A DNA stretch of 64,000 nucleotides from Vespula vulgaris (lineage: Eukaryota > Arthropoda > Insecta > Hymenoptera > Vespidae), in contig NC_066591.1 of assembly GCF_905475345.1 (NCBI RefSeq), forward strand, positions 2,821,501-2,885,500, given 5' to 3'. This document shows positions 49,566-60,655 of this stretch, piece after piece. Position 1 is the first letter of the stretch. Each line of letters begins with the position of its first letter. A program made the position numbers and the translations under genes. Under the pieces are notes generated by a model. The model made no database searches, was not told the DNA's origin, and saw only the letters and a program-made list of their open reading frames with translations.

Positions 49566-50080
49566 TTTATCACAAAATGTTAAACGTACGCATGTATAAT
49601 ATGTTTATAACTTTTATGCCGCGATGATCCGTGAAAAAATGCTTTATCAGAATTGTCGATAAAAAATTTGTTATAAAAATTATTAACAACTAATTGTTTA
49701 TAACAAATTGTTGAATGTATCGATGTATATGTAGATATAATGTGTACGTAGCTTACATGACGTGATAGTTCATAAAAAATTTTTCATCGAAATTGTTAAT
49801 AACAAATTGTTTATAACAAATTGTTTACAACAAATTGTTAAATTTATCGATGTGTACGTAGATATTATACGTACATAGCTTGTATGTCATGATTGTTCAT
49901 AAAAAATTGTTTATAAAAATTGTTTATTAAAATTGTTTATAACAAATTATTTATAACAAATTGTTAAATATATACGCACGTATGTAAGGTTATAATTATA
50001 TTTAGATTGTGCGTGATTACTTTGTAAGAAATTGTTTATAAAAATTGTTTATAACAAATTGTTATATAATTATAAACAAT
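49566..50080. repeat. Diverged ~127-bp tandem array (four units)
   Basis: Units begin at 49566, 49697, 49824 and 49950 (spacings 131, 127 and 126 bp), each with TTTAT or TTTAC followed by a form of ACAAATTGTT. Units 2 and 3 match at about 83% over their first 84 bp; unit 1 is more diverged and unit 4 is shortened and degenerate. The units share a GTATCGATGTATATGTAGAT-type middle and an ATAAAAAAT word. The near-palindrome AACAA(A/T)TTGTT recurs at the unit joints. This is a minisatellite, distinct from the simple repeats elsewhere. Confidence 0.85.
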
Positions 50081-50109
50081 GTCAAAAAATAAAGAATAAT
50101 TTATCCTTG

Positions 50110-50423
50110 AAAATGGTTTTTGTTTCAAGTCGCTACGATTTTTAGTTCCGGAGATATTCCTATTTAAATAAAAAATAAATGTATTGACACACTGACCTAT
50201 ATAATTTCATTGAAGAAATGCAATGACACAGTGACCTATATAAATTCCTGGAATTTACGCTAGTCAGCTCAGCTGATTAACGTAAACTCTTTTTTTGGCT
50301 TTTACTACACGCGTACGCACGCTATTACTCACACCACATGACTATTGAAATTATGAATGTAAATTTTAAACGGGCATATCTTTGTAACGAGAAGTCGTAG
50401 AGACGTGAAACAAAGACCATTTT
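50110..50423. mobile_element. Nested palindrome, possible foldback/MITE-like element
   Basis: The 59-bp arms at 50110-50168 and 50365-50423 are inverted complements matching at 47 of 59 positions without a gap. Each begins AAAATGGT and ends TTTAAA. A second palindrome, 50254-50286 (TTTACG ... TCAGCT-C-AGCTGA ... CGTAAA), lies almost exactly at the centre. The left half of the interior holds a 39-bp direct duplication. There is no coding capacity. Clear target-site duplications are not visible, so the mobile-element label is an inference from symmetry. It starts about 30 bp after the tandem array. Confidence 0.5.
50181..50258. repeat. Tandem duplication of 39 bp inside the palindrome
   Basis: Copies 50181-50219 and 50220-50258 match at 29 of 39 positions. 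The shared core is TGACACA(C/G)TGACCTATATAA. Confidence 0.8.
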
Positions 50424-50429
50424 TTTCGT

Positions 50430-51370
50430 AAAAAAATTCTCCTTTTATCTACGTGCTTTAATACCAATGGTATAATAGAGGCAATTTTGTCTACATTTTT
50501 TAGACTAGCTATCTCGCATGTAAAAATGTAACTATGTACATATGTAATGAATCTGCTTGGAAATCTTTTTAAGTCATATATAGCAATGTATTCTTAATGA
50601 TTAGAATAAGTAAAATTATTTAATTAAGAGTTGAGAATGTTACTTTTATCCCACTTTATCTCTTATACTTGGTGACGATCAAACTAACGAGATGATTCGT
50701 TGAATATTTCTTGTTATCTACGTTGTCAGTCATAATCGTTAAAATCATAGCGCGATCTTTTTTCTTTTTCGTTCTGCTTTTTTTTTTGTTTTTATTACAC
50801 AGTGCTTTTCTCACACAACTCAAATAAACTGACTCTTCGCGTAATTCTGAACTCAAGTAACTTCCATTTTAATTGGCGTCGACGATCGTTCCACTTTCGG
50901 TAAGATACGAGATATATAAATGTACCTATATACTATATAGAAAAAAGTAATAACTGCAGACTGGCGAATTTAATTATGGGAAAATTCAACCGCATTGTTC
51001 TCGAAGAGTATAGCCTTCCGTGGTCTTCTTTATTAACAGGACACACGTACATGTAGGTTTAATAAGATGATTTAAAAGTTCTATCGTTTATTCTAGAGTC
51101 GAGAAAGAAAGGAAAAAGAACGAATAAATGAATTTATTTTCTCCTTTCCATTTTATTCATTACAGTGTCTTTCTTTCTTTCTTTTTTTTCCTACTGCCGC
51201 GTTTGGAACAGAAATATAGCGTACCAAAGTTAATCTTTCTTTGAATTTGTAAGTCATCTGACATTTTTATTATACAAATCTTATCGTCTCTAAACGCGAA
51301 CCATTTATATAAATCCATCTCACTTTCTCTTTCTTTTTTTTTCTCTTTGGTCAGATACGGAGTTACCCTT
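50430..51370. other. Non-genic AT-rich stretch
   Basis: AT-rich unique DNA right of the palindrome, with no ORF or repeat of note apart from T-rich runs near 50757-50790 and 51170-51190. Confidence 0.55.
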
Positions 51371-51611
51371 TTTCAAAGTGTCAAGATTTGTTTACCATAA
51401 AATATTGCTTAATCCTACTGTATCCGACGAAAGTACAATGTGTATAGGAGCTTCTAATATACACGCCCGATGGGAGATCTTATGTACATATTCAACAGAC
51501 ACGCAACGTTTCTCTCCTTGTATGCTAAGTTCCGATAACCGTGCCGTAACATACCTAGTTGACCATTACCGTTCATCGAACACACCTTCGGTGCTTACCA
51601 AACGCGTTCGA

Positions 51612-51639
51612 GATTACAGATTATTGATTATGATTAATC
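51612..51639. promoter_or_regulatory. Homotypic GATTA cluster
   Basis: GATTA occurs at 51612, 51619, 51626 and 51632, with TAATC (its reverse complement) at 51635-51639. GATTA/TAATC is the core bound by K50 homeodomains such as Otx and Bicoid. The spacing of 7, 7 and 6 bp also fits a degenerate heptamer repeat. It lies within an unrecognised 71-codon AUG frame (51438-51653, plus). Confidence 0.3.
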
Positions 51640-51984
51640 GTGCTCTCTGTTAAACTATACGATACCTATCATCGAGCTTAAACCGACGAATATATATATA
51701 CCTATTTTATTAACGATAAGATAATTTAAATATTTAGATAATACTTCACGTGTTGTTATAAAAACATGAATGAATCATTTCTATTGTAATATGAATGAAA
51801 AGATTATTGTAATTAAATGAAGTATCTATTTTATTATTTAAAACATATTAATAAATTTTATTTAAGCTTGAAATAATTATTTCCATTTACAACTAATCTG
51901 ACCCTTAATTACTTGAAATAATTATATTAAAAGATAGCTCAGCTTGACCCGATTTAATTGTAAGTTCTCTAATTTCAGACAGAT

Positions 51985-52335
51985 CTTAAAAATGTAGTAG
52001 AAAGCCATTGGAAGGATAGTCGAAACGTGATGGAAAGCGTTCGGAAGCCGTTTAAAGCCGCGAAAACGGCGATGAGATGGGTGCATGGAAAATGAAATTA
52101 CCGGGGGAGGACTACAGAACCGCGGCACCAATTAGCGTGGCATTAATTGAGTCGGGCGTCGCTAGCGACTGATGTATACATGCGTGCTCGTATTCGTGAG
52201 CTCACGTATGGACGTCGTTCGGCCCACGTGCATAATAAATTTTCACCGCGACGACCTTTCGGCCGCAGGAACGGTAGTGGCAATCCCATTACCGCGATTA
52301 TCGTCGATGAGTAGTGAGATCATTGTGTGAATCTA
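51985..52335. promoter_or_regulatory. Palindrome-rich GC island, candidate conserved regulatory element
   Basis: About 350 bp of high-contrast, repeat-free sequence between AT-rich flanks. It includes perfect 12-bp palindromes GTCGCTAGCGAC (52158-52169) and CGTGAGCTCACG (52195-52206), an E-box CACGTG (52225-52230) and homeodomain-type words CCAATTAG and ATTAATTG (52128-52150). No long frame is open. Of the islands here, this one looks most like a cis-regulatory element. Confidence 0.3.
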
Positions 52336-53092
52336 CCGAAATGTAGATATATACGCATAACCGAACATTTCACAAGCTTCAAAAATCCACGCTGACTTAG
52401 CTTTACGAGCTTCCGTCAGAAAAATCTACGAAATATTTGGAAAATTTTAGTATCCACCACTTCGATTCCGGTTTCGGAAATTCTGAAAAAGGGGTCAATT
52501 GTTCTATTGATTTTCTAACCGACATTGAAATCTACGCGTCATTTGCACTACTTCTCTTTTTATATCTGATTTATGAGAATGGGAGAAAAAAATATTTAAG
52601 GATTTATGATACACGAATATTCCGATCTATTCCTGTAAACTCGTGGTTTTAATTTTCTACAATTCTTTTATTCGCGTGATATTTCACTGATTGTATTGGA
52701 ATGACAAGGTATCTCCTAGTTTAAGCTATTCGTGATTGACGTACACTGTCAACCATTATTGATTCCGTTATATGTCTAGTTTAGGTATAAACAGAACGTA
52801 ATATGAGTTCATCTCCAAATACAATAAATAACTCGGAAATTTGTATGATGTTATCGCGAGTGATGTATTATAATCGATAATTGAAAATTGATAAGTGATA
52901 ATTGAAAAGCTTTTTAAAAGTCGATAGTATAGATTTTGAAATAATGTAATTACATCGGAAATTGAAATGTATCTGTCGTCGATTTAGAGAAAATGTGAAT
53001 GGGGAAACGTTCGTGGGGAGAAAATTGGAAAGGGAAATGGAAAGGGCGTGGTCCTCGAAAAGTAGGGATAGACTTGTTCGAGATACAATCGT

Positions 53093-53118
53093 ATAATAAT
53101 AATAATAATAATAATAAT
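53093..53118. repeat. (AAT)n trinucleotide repeat
   Basis: About eight AAT units. Confidence 0.93.
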
Positions 53119-53374
53119 TCGAAGAAGATGGAATGAAACGTAGCATCCTTAGATTTTGATATTAATGAGAAAAAAAATTGTATATATTTGTATATCAAAT
53201 TGTCTTGTTAGAAACGTAACATCTGATTCTTACGTTTATTAAAAGGACACGCGAGCTCGTTCGAAAACGTACTTAAATCGAGATTGGACGAGTTCGTTGA
53301 TATATGATCGAATCAGAATAAAGATTTATCGTTGTATCGAACATGCGAACAAGAGAGATATAAGCGAGAGCAAC

Positions 53375-53517
53375 GATGAAACCTCATTTAAATTCATTAT
53401 TTCTTCGATGAAAATCAAAACTCCGATTGAAACTGTTCGTATCGATGACACAAGAATAATAGAAACGGTAAATAATGATAAAACCTCATTTAAATTCATT
53501 ATTTCGACGATGAAATA
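53375..53517 (+). repeat. Duplicated 39-41-bp block in an open frame
   Basis: Blocks 53375-53415 and 53477-53517 match at 36 of their first 39 positions and are spaced 102 bp (34 codons) apart. Both lie in one plus-strand frame open from about 53243 to 53557, where they encode TSFKFIIS(S/T)MK. The only internal AUG start gives about 50 residues, so a full gene is not called. Confidence 0.75.
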
Positions 53518-53642
53518 TATCGAATCGAAAGATGGTTCTATACGTAGATATAGATAGACCTTTATTCAAGGCTGCTTGAATTCGAATCTCCTTTCGTTGA
53601 AAATAAATCCTCCCACAACTTCCATGGACTGTACACTGTAGA

Positions 53643-53699
53643 AAAGAGAGAGAGGGAGAGAGAGAGAGAGAGAGAGAGAGGAAGAGGAAGAAAAAGAAG
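53643..53699. repeat. (GA)n microsatellite
   Basis: GA repeat with a GGGA interruption, ending in GGAAGA units. Confidence 0.94.
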
Positions 53700-53875
53700 G
53701 AATATACCATGTGATACCTACATGACACATCGGTCGAAGCAATGGAGTGAAAACCCTTGGAAAAGACGTTTCGTAGAAGTTTAATGGAGTATCGGTGGTC
53801 GAGCTGGCAGGAAGAGGAAGACAGTAGAGACGACTTGTGCAGCGATAGTTGCTCGACAACGTAGGAGCCTAAAAG

Positions 53876-53908
53876 TGAAAGAGAAAGAGAGAGAGAAAGA
53901 GAGAGATG
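53876..53908. repeat. Imperfect (GA)n
   Basis: GA repeat with GAAA units. Confidence 0.9.
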
Positions 53909-54548
53909 AGATAAGAAAACGTACAGAAAAGAGAGTGAGAAAAGTAGATAAAAACAGAAGAAAAGTCATTGATCGTTTCGAACATTAGTAGCACCAAACT
54001 CGATCGAAGGTGTCGATGAATCTAATAGAGAGAATTCGATCGAATTGCTAAAGTCAAACTTTTTAAGATCTCTCAAAGAACGTTATACAATCTAGAGTAT
54101 TATATTTTTCTTATTTTCGAAGATAGCAGATAATTTTTAAGATGGCGATTAAAAAAAAGAAAAAAGTTTAAAGAATTTAGCAATGTGCGAACATCGGTTT
54201 ATCTTGAGTTTTATGTGTTTCTAGACGATGAATCCGAGAGTACTTAATATCCCTCTATGCTCAACTTCAATTTTAATTTTCAAGTGAAATTTACTTAATG
54301 CGATAAAAGATGAAGATGCATTATTTCTTATCTCTTCAACGATAAAAGCTCAAGAGATCCTTTGGCGAATCACTATTCCGTGAAGTCATCTGCAACGAAT
54401 TCTATATTCGATGGATATTAAAGAGACATGCTCTGTAAAATTTTATAGAAAAAACTTCTCTGTTACTTATGAGAAGAGGAAGAAGTTTTAGGATGTGGCA
54501 GGGAAATAAACGCGGATGTAATTTTAGACCAGAAAGTTCGTAGAATTT

Positions 54549-54552
<4 letters not shown>

Positions 54553-54594
<42 letters not shown>
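54553..54594. repeat. (CT)n microsatellite
   Basis: Pure 42-nt CT repeat. Confidence 0.97.
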
Positions 54595-54597
<3 letters not shown>

Positions 54598-54899
54598 TTT
54601 TCTTTCTCTTTATTTCTCTTTCCTTCAGTAAGTAGAAGCAAGAAGAAATTGTAGCCCAGTTGCATAAAATCCATATCTAAGACTTTCGTCATTGACATTT
54701 TATCACGCCGGAAGGGGAACTTTCGTAAAACGATTTGAAATATTCTTGAACAGAGAGTATCATTTCTGTTTATCTTTTTTTTTTCCTTTTCGATTGCACG
54801 TAATCTTTGAGAGAAGTACTTTGATTTTTTTTTTCTTTTACAGAGGAACAATTTTTTACGAAGGAAGAAAGGAAAAAAGAAACAGACAACTTTCCTGAT

Positions 54900-55900
54900 G
54901 CAGACGAGTTGGATAATTTAAAAAAAAAAAAAAAATTGGAACAGCACAACTTTTTTAGCGAGTTTTCCAATCGTATTAGGTAAATTTCCGGACGAGTTAC
55001 GTACGGTCGAGAAATTTTATCGAAATCGATGTGTATGTGATACGTGGACGTATCGCGAGAATTTGTATTTATCGTTGCAAATGTCAATTTTGCAATGGCA
55101 ATCATTCCTTTCAGGATTACTCGATCGAATTTAATAAATTTTTCTTCGAACGTACGTGAATTCGTTGATGTCTGAAAAAAGTAGCTATGCCTTTTGTTCG
55201 TTCGTAGATATAAAAAAAAAAACAGAGTATGGTTGTGTATATCGTGGTAGAGAAAAAATCTTCGAAAAGTGCGTATTTCGCATCGTTTATCGTCAGACTC
55301 GACACGACAGCTAATTTTGTAAAAATTGTTGTCCGATGCGTGTTAAACTGGTTGAATGACGTTCTCGGATTTACAATATAATAATATCCGACAGCGATCG
55401 CCATTTAAATTTCTCGCCTTGACAATCGTTCTCTCGATATGGAAAGTTATAGATGCTGTTAACCGGATTAATTCCAATCGACGATGTAATTGTAAAACGT
55501 GTTCGTTTCGCTCTTTTTAGTCACGGATTTCATGAATTACGATACGGCTGCCAATTTCTGTCGTTCTGACGACTACGAACAGGCCATCAATTTGTCGCGT
55601 TGTCTAATGAAACGATGAAAACTAAACGACGAATTCTTACGATTGACGTAATTCCATTCTCATAATCGATTCGGCCGATTAATTACGTCAAAAACATAAC
55701 GAATAATCCGACATAATTCTTTCGTACTATTAGTTAATCTTTGAAACCAATTTTCATCGTGTTTACGTCATTTGCAGGCCTGATATTATTTTCCATTCCG
55801 TCGGTCAATCATTTTCCGAGAGACGTCTTTCGTGTCGCGCGACGAATCTCATTCCGTTCGACCGAAACTACGAGCCGATATGCCTCGTTTCCATTAATTG
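54900..55900. other. Non-genic unique stretch
   Basis: Unique DNA with an A-rich run near 54920 and a CG-containing part at 55440-55920. No recognised gene. Confidence 0.5.
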
Positions 55901-55933
55901 CAGCTAGACGGGAAAATCCACTTTTCCACGTAT

Positions 55934-55937
<4 letters not shown>

Positions 55938-55984
<47 letters not shown>
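55938..55984. repeat. (CT)n microsatellite
   Basis: Pure 47-nt CT repeat, in inverted arrangement with the GA tract that begins 196 bp downstream. Confidence 0.97.
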
Positions 55985-55987
<3 letters not shown>

Positions 55988-56177
55988 CTGTCTGTCTTTT
56001 CATTTCTCCTTTTGAAAGAATCCTCTGGTGATATTCGTCGGTACGTTTGTCAAACGAAATCGTCATGAGGCCGCGTAAAGTATTTCCATCGTGATGAGCG
56101 ATGAGCGCTCTTATCGTAGCACCGTTGCTGCCATATGTAAAGAGGTGGTAAAGAGAAAAAAAATAGATGAGAAGGAA

Positions 56178-56179
<2 letters not shown>

Positions 56180-56247
<68 letters not shown>
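56180..56247. repeat. Longest pure (GA)n microsatellite
   Basis: About 33 uninterrupted GA units. With the CT tract upstream it forms a potential long stem. Confidence 0.98.
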
Positions 56248-56251
<4 letters not shown>

Positions 56252-56549
56252 GGACTTCACAGAATGAGAAAGACAAGTAAACTGAAATAAAAATGATATA
56301 GAAAGAATGAGGGAGACATAAAAAAAAAATTAGAAAACGATCATTAGGATAGATATAATTAATATACCACGAACGTTTATTCACCCTGAATATTCTCAGA
56401 TGTTTGTATCTCATTGCTCGTTAATATTTCATTAGCAGAACTCTTCCTGTTTACTTTTTTATCCTCTTAAGATACCCTGTGGACATACGGTATGAGTTAA
56501 TAACGAGTGTTGGATCTCGTTATAAGCTGCACATATACACATATTGTTA

Positions 56550-56575
56550 TCTCTCTCTCTCTCTCTCTCTCTCTC
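56550..56575. repeat. (CT)n microsatellite
   Basis: Pure CT repeat. Confidence 0.95.
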
Positions 56576-57764
56576 CTTTTCTCTTGTGAAAATGACCATA
56601 GATTTTCACGACCTACTCTTATCTGCTACAAGACGATATCATAACACTATATTTCGATAATTCTCTTCGTAAATTATAACCACTATACTCGGTAACGTTG
56701 TTACCACCTTACGAACTAATAAACTCCACGCAAGGAAGAACTCGCTTGGAAACTGATAATGACGACCGCGATTTCTTGATTTATTTTCTGACAAGCGGTG
56801 CTAGCTGGTTTTACGTATTTACAGTATATTCAGGTTTGCGGTTTCGTACAACATACCTTATTATATGGCGTGAGCTAATTAAACGGGTGAAACGGCAGGG
56901 AGCTAATTAAGCGTAAACCATGTTGCTTACGGCTGAGAAAGAACAACTATGAAGAAGAAAGAATTTCGTTAAAAGACGACTAACTTTTTCTCTATGTGCT
57001 CTTTTTTTTCTCTTTTTTTTCTGGCCGGTAGCTTTACTAAAGGAGAGCCTTCTGTTTTTTATCTCTCCCTTTAGCCCCAATTTTATATCTGTTTACACGC
57101 TCTTTCAAAATACCATCGCGCAAAGAAAAGAAGAAGCTCCTAGTTGAAAATAATTCATCACTGTCTGCATACTCTGTCAACCACTCTCTTGTATCCTCGA
57201 CGTTTAACGTCCTTGATGGATGATAACGCATTCTGAAAATTGTAAATACGCCCAGTACGTCTATATAGATATGCGACGTTCCCATAACGAATATATACTT
57301 TGCAGGTAATGTATAAAAAATTTAGGGCACACGTTCAGCAATCTTGTCTTTGTGCTTGATTCTTATTTCATGGTCATTTAACGTTATATATTATATATAC
57401 ATATATAAGCATTTTAAAAATATGTAAAATTATTCCGTAATTCTCATTTCTCAGTATTCGATAGAATCCTTACAATTCATAAATTACTATACATAATGGA
57501 AGTGCAACGGCTCCGTCTCTTTTGACATATACGTGATCGCCTTTCGTCACTATATTTTAATATATATGTACCTACCTACGTATGTATTAATCTATGTTTA
57601 TATGTATGCATCACGAATCGCATTGTTCGTTAATCAGACGATTCGTCGTCGGAGATACGAAGCTCAACGTTACGTACAGGATCGATCCATCGCAAAATGG
57701 ACTTGGCACTGATTACGGTCCATCCCTTCACTCTCTCATCCTCCATTTCTCTTCTCTCGATCCC

Positions 57765-57835
57765 TCTCTCTCTCTCTCTCTTTCCCTCCATCATTCTCCT
57801 TTCCTCTCACTATCTATCTCGTACTCAATATCTCT

Positions 57836-57866
<31 letters not shown>
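57765..57866. repeat. Two CT-rich tracts
   Basis: CT repeats at about 57765-57783 and 57836-57860 (pure) with CT-rich DNA between. Confidence 0.92.
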
Positions 57867-57868
<2 letters not shown>

Positions 57869-58104
57869 ATCACTCTCTTCATCCTAGTGCATATACTATA
57901 CATATCTATATATGTATGCATATCTATCTATCCATCTACACAGATACGTCTATTCATCAAGCTCTCTAGGTACACTATTGTCCGATGAATATACATATTC
58001 ATTCGATGTATCGAAGATGTCAGAGCAAACATGCCACGTATTTTATGGACGAACGATCGGTATGTTTGGTCGAGCAAGATATTTCATAAGAGAGAAGGAG
58101 AGTT

Positions 58105-58200
58105 AGAGAGAGAGAGAGAGAGACAGAGAGAGAGACAGAGATTCCGAAACGGCCAGAGGTTTCTTGATTGCACTGAATGAATAAGTGACAAGGAGGTGGA

Positions 58201-58262
<62 letters not shown>
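58105..58262. repeat. Two (GA)n tracts
   Basis: Imperfect GA at 58105-58140 with CAGA units and a pure 49-nt GA repeat at 58207-58255. Confidence 0.95.
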
Positions 58263-58263
<1 letters not shown>

Positions 58264-58521
58264 TCTTTGTTGAAATTCTCAACTATCGAAGCTACGTCGG
58301 AACCAAACGTTACGCGTTTTCGAGATATTATCGTACTATCGCGCGGGTAAACCGTTTTCCTAAATCCACGATCGTTAGGAAAACTCGTTGGCAACGTATG
58401 CTACAAATTGACCCACATCTCTCGTCCGACACGGCTGGTTCGTTCGTGTATTGGATCGCAACTATTCGGTCTACTGACCAGAAGAAGAGAACTCACAGAT
58501 ACACAGATACACACACACTCT

Positions 58522-58548
58522 CCCTTTCTCTCTCTCTCTCTCTCTCTT
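58522..58548. repeat. (CT)n microsatellite
   Basis: CT repeat after a short ACACAC run. Confidence 0.92.
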
Positions 58549-58649
58549 CTTCCTTCTAACCGAGAAGCAGTCTCATTTATAACTTTTAATTGAGTAGGAA
58601 ACTTCGTGGTCGAGAAAGAACCAACAGAAGGCTGACAACGCAAGCTCTC

Positions 58650-59183
58650 TCTTGCTCGTTGATTCGTAACGTTTGATCGTCCATCCAGTTATGTTTCTTG
58701 TTTCTTTCGTTTTCTTATCAACCTTGTGACATTATTTGAAACGGTTACCTTTATATATCAATGAAGTAACTAACGAATAGAACCCGTTTCGTTACATCCA
58801 AAGATAGAAAGCTAACATTTCGGACTTCAGTTATCGACAATATTCTTATTAAATTTTTTCCTATCAAATTTTTTATTAAGATCGCAGTAAAATTAAAAGT
58901 ATTTACGACTTACGAAGATTGATCCAAGATTTTGGAGTAAAAGCTTTTAGTATATTTCCTTTAAGACACTCCGTTTCCTTGCCAGCTAGGGTCGTTCCAA
59001 CGATTTTATCACTTTAAAAAGTACCTCAGGAACTCTCATCTAGCCGCACAAGAAAGCTCTTCATATTTTACTTAATTTACTCCTCGTCTTGAAAAGCTCG
59101 TCCCTTCGCGACAAGTTATTCCTGCTGAGTTAAACAGGGAAAAACTTAACTAATTGGCGATAATTAATGAGCGTATGATCGCG

Positions 59184-59221
<38 letters not shown>

Positions 59222-60590
59222 TTCTCTCTTTTTTATTCTTTCGATCAAACAGATTGTACAATTTAATAAATGTTCATAAAATTGGGTCGCGATATAACGA
59301 AATTTGTCACTTCTTAAAAATTATCTTCTCACGAGTGATTTCCAGTAATTCAGTTGATCAATTTGAAAATTAGAATTACTTTGATGTTTCGTTGAGATAA
59401 TGGAAATTGAACGCTTCTCTCACAAAATTATTACGATTCGAATGATATTTCGTATAATTTCTATCCAATAATTTCTATCTAAACTAATGTCATTCGAATC
59501 GTGAAACAACACTCGAATTAATAAACCGCGATCGCTTCGCATCTATCGATAAAGAAAATGACGCCGGAAAACGATTAATGTTTGTTTCTGACAAAGAAAA
59601 ATCGTATTGAAGACGTTCCTAAAGCGAATTCGAATTCGAATCGAAGGAAATAGAAGAGGTTATATCCTTCTTCGAAAGATCTTCGTTGAGTTTGAGAAGC
59701 CTTTTCTCTCTTTTTTTCTTTCTTTGTCTGTTCTTTATCTTATTCCCTATGGTTCCATTTGAATCGAACGTAAATCGGTAACCAATGCATTCGCGTAGAG
59801 TTCAACTTGAGGAATAACCGAAAGAAGAAGAAGAAGAAAAGAAACAGACGAGAAACTTTAAGAATGCTTAACTCGTCCTCCCGTTATCCGTGAAATAGTC
59901 GAATAAAATAGCGTCGTTAATAACGCAGAAAGAAGGTTAAAGTGAATCCAAGTAGCAAAGAGGTCGGACTATTCGTTTGACCGATTTAAACCTTGAAAAA
60001 TGAAGCGTGTGCGAGGCTTCGAGTGACCCTTGCCACGTTAGTAAAAAGAGAAAGCTGGAGTCTAGTTAAGAAGGATGGCAGAGACAGATCTTTTGGACGT
60101 AGGATGGTTTCGAGGATTCGAGAGAAGTAATCCCTCGGAGCGTTTAAATAAACGACGTCATTTGTATATTCCCGAGAGAAGTTACCGTATACCGATCTCG
60201 TACGATCTTTACTTTGGCAAAAAATACAAGTACGTGCTAGAAAGGAGTGGATAGGTGTTCTCATTGTCCAATAATTGTCTTTCGATCGCCATCATTTTCT
60301 CCTGAAATTATATCTTTGCTTAAAATTATATTGATTCGCACGTATGTCATGTGTAATTTCGAACCAGTTGACTTATCTTCTACGCATTATCGTTTATATT
60401 ATTTTTCATATATGTATGTAGAGGTGTACATATATCATATATAAATATATATTTGTGTGTATATGTGTATAGAATGTGTGCCATTAGTTTTTGACGCGGT
60501 TACGTAGAACCGCATACGGTGCGTCTCGAATTTCAAATAGCTTGTGAAAGAGAAAGAAAATGAGGAAAGCGTGAAAGAGAAAGAGTGAAA
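58650..60590. other. Non-genic unique stretch
   Basis: Unique AT-rich DNA with a (CT)n tract at 59186-59219. A minus-strand 92-codon frame in a GC-richer part (59986-60264) starts without AUG and is unrecognised. Confidence 0.55.
59186..59219. repeat. (CT)n microsatellite
   Basis: Pure CT repeat of about 33 nt. Confidence 0.95.
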
Positions 60591-60655
60591 GGGTCAGAGA
60601 AATAGAAAGAGAAACAGAGAGAGAGAGAGAAGGGGGAGAGAGAGAAAGAGAAGGA
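60545..60655. repeat. Imperfect GA-rich tract
   Basis: GAAA and GAGA units with several interruptions. Confidence 0.88.

Noticed and set aside
49566..50080. CRISPR-like direct repeats
   Set aside because: The units are long, diverged and contiguous with no unique spacers, in a eukaryotic context. This is a minisatellite.
52315..52327. Thirteen bases identical to the 5' end of the bantam microRNA
   Set aside because: The match stops after 13 bases and the upstream sequence does not pair with it into a microRNA-like hairpin. With many microRNAs to match, such a hit is expected by chance.
55809..56414. 201-codon minus-strand ORF
   Set aside because: It is open because it crosses a GA and a CT microsatellite, giving Ser-Leu and Arg-Glu runs, with no domain outside them.
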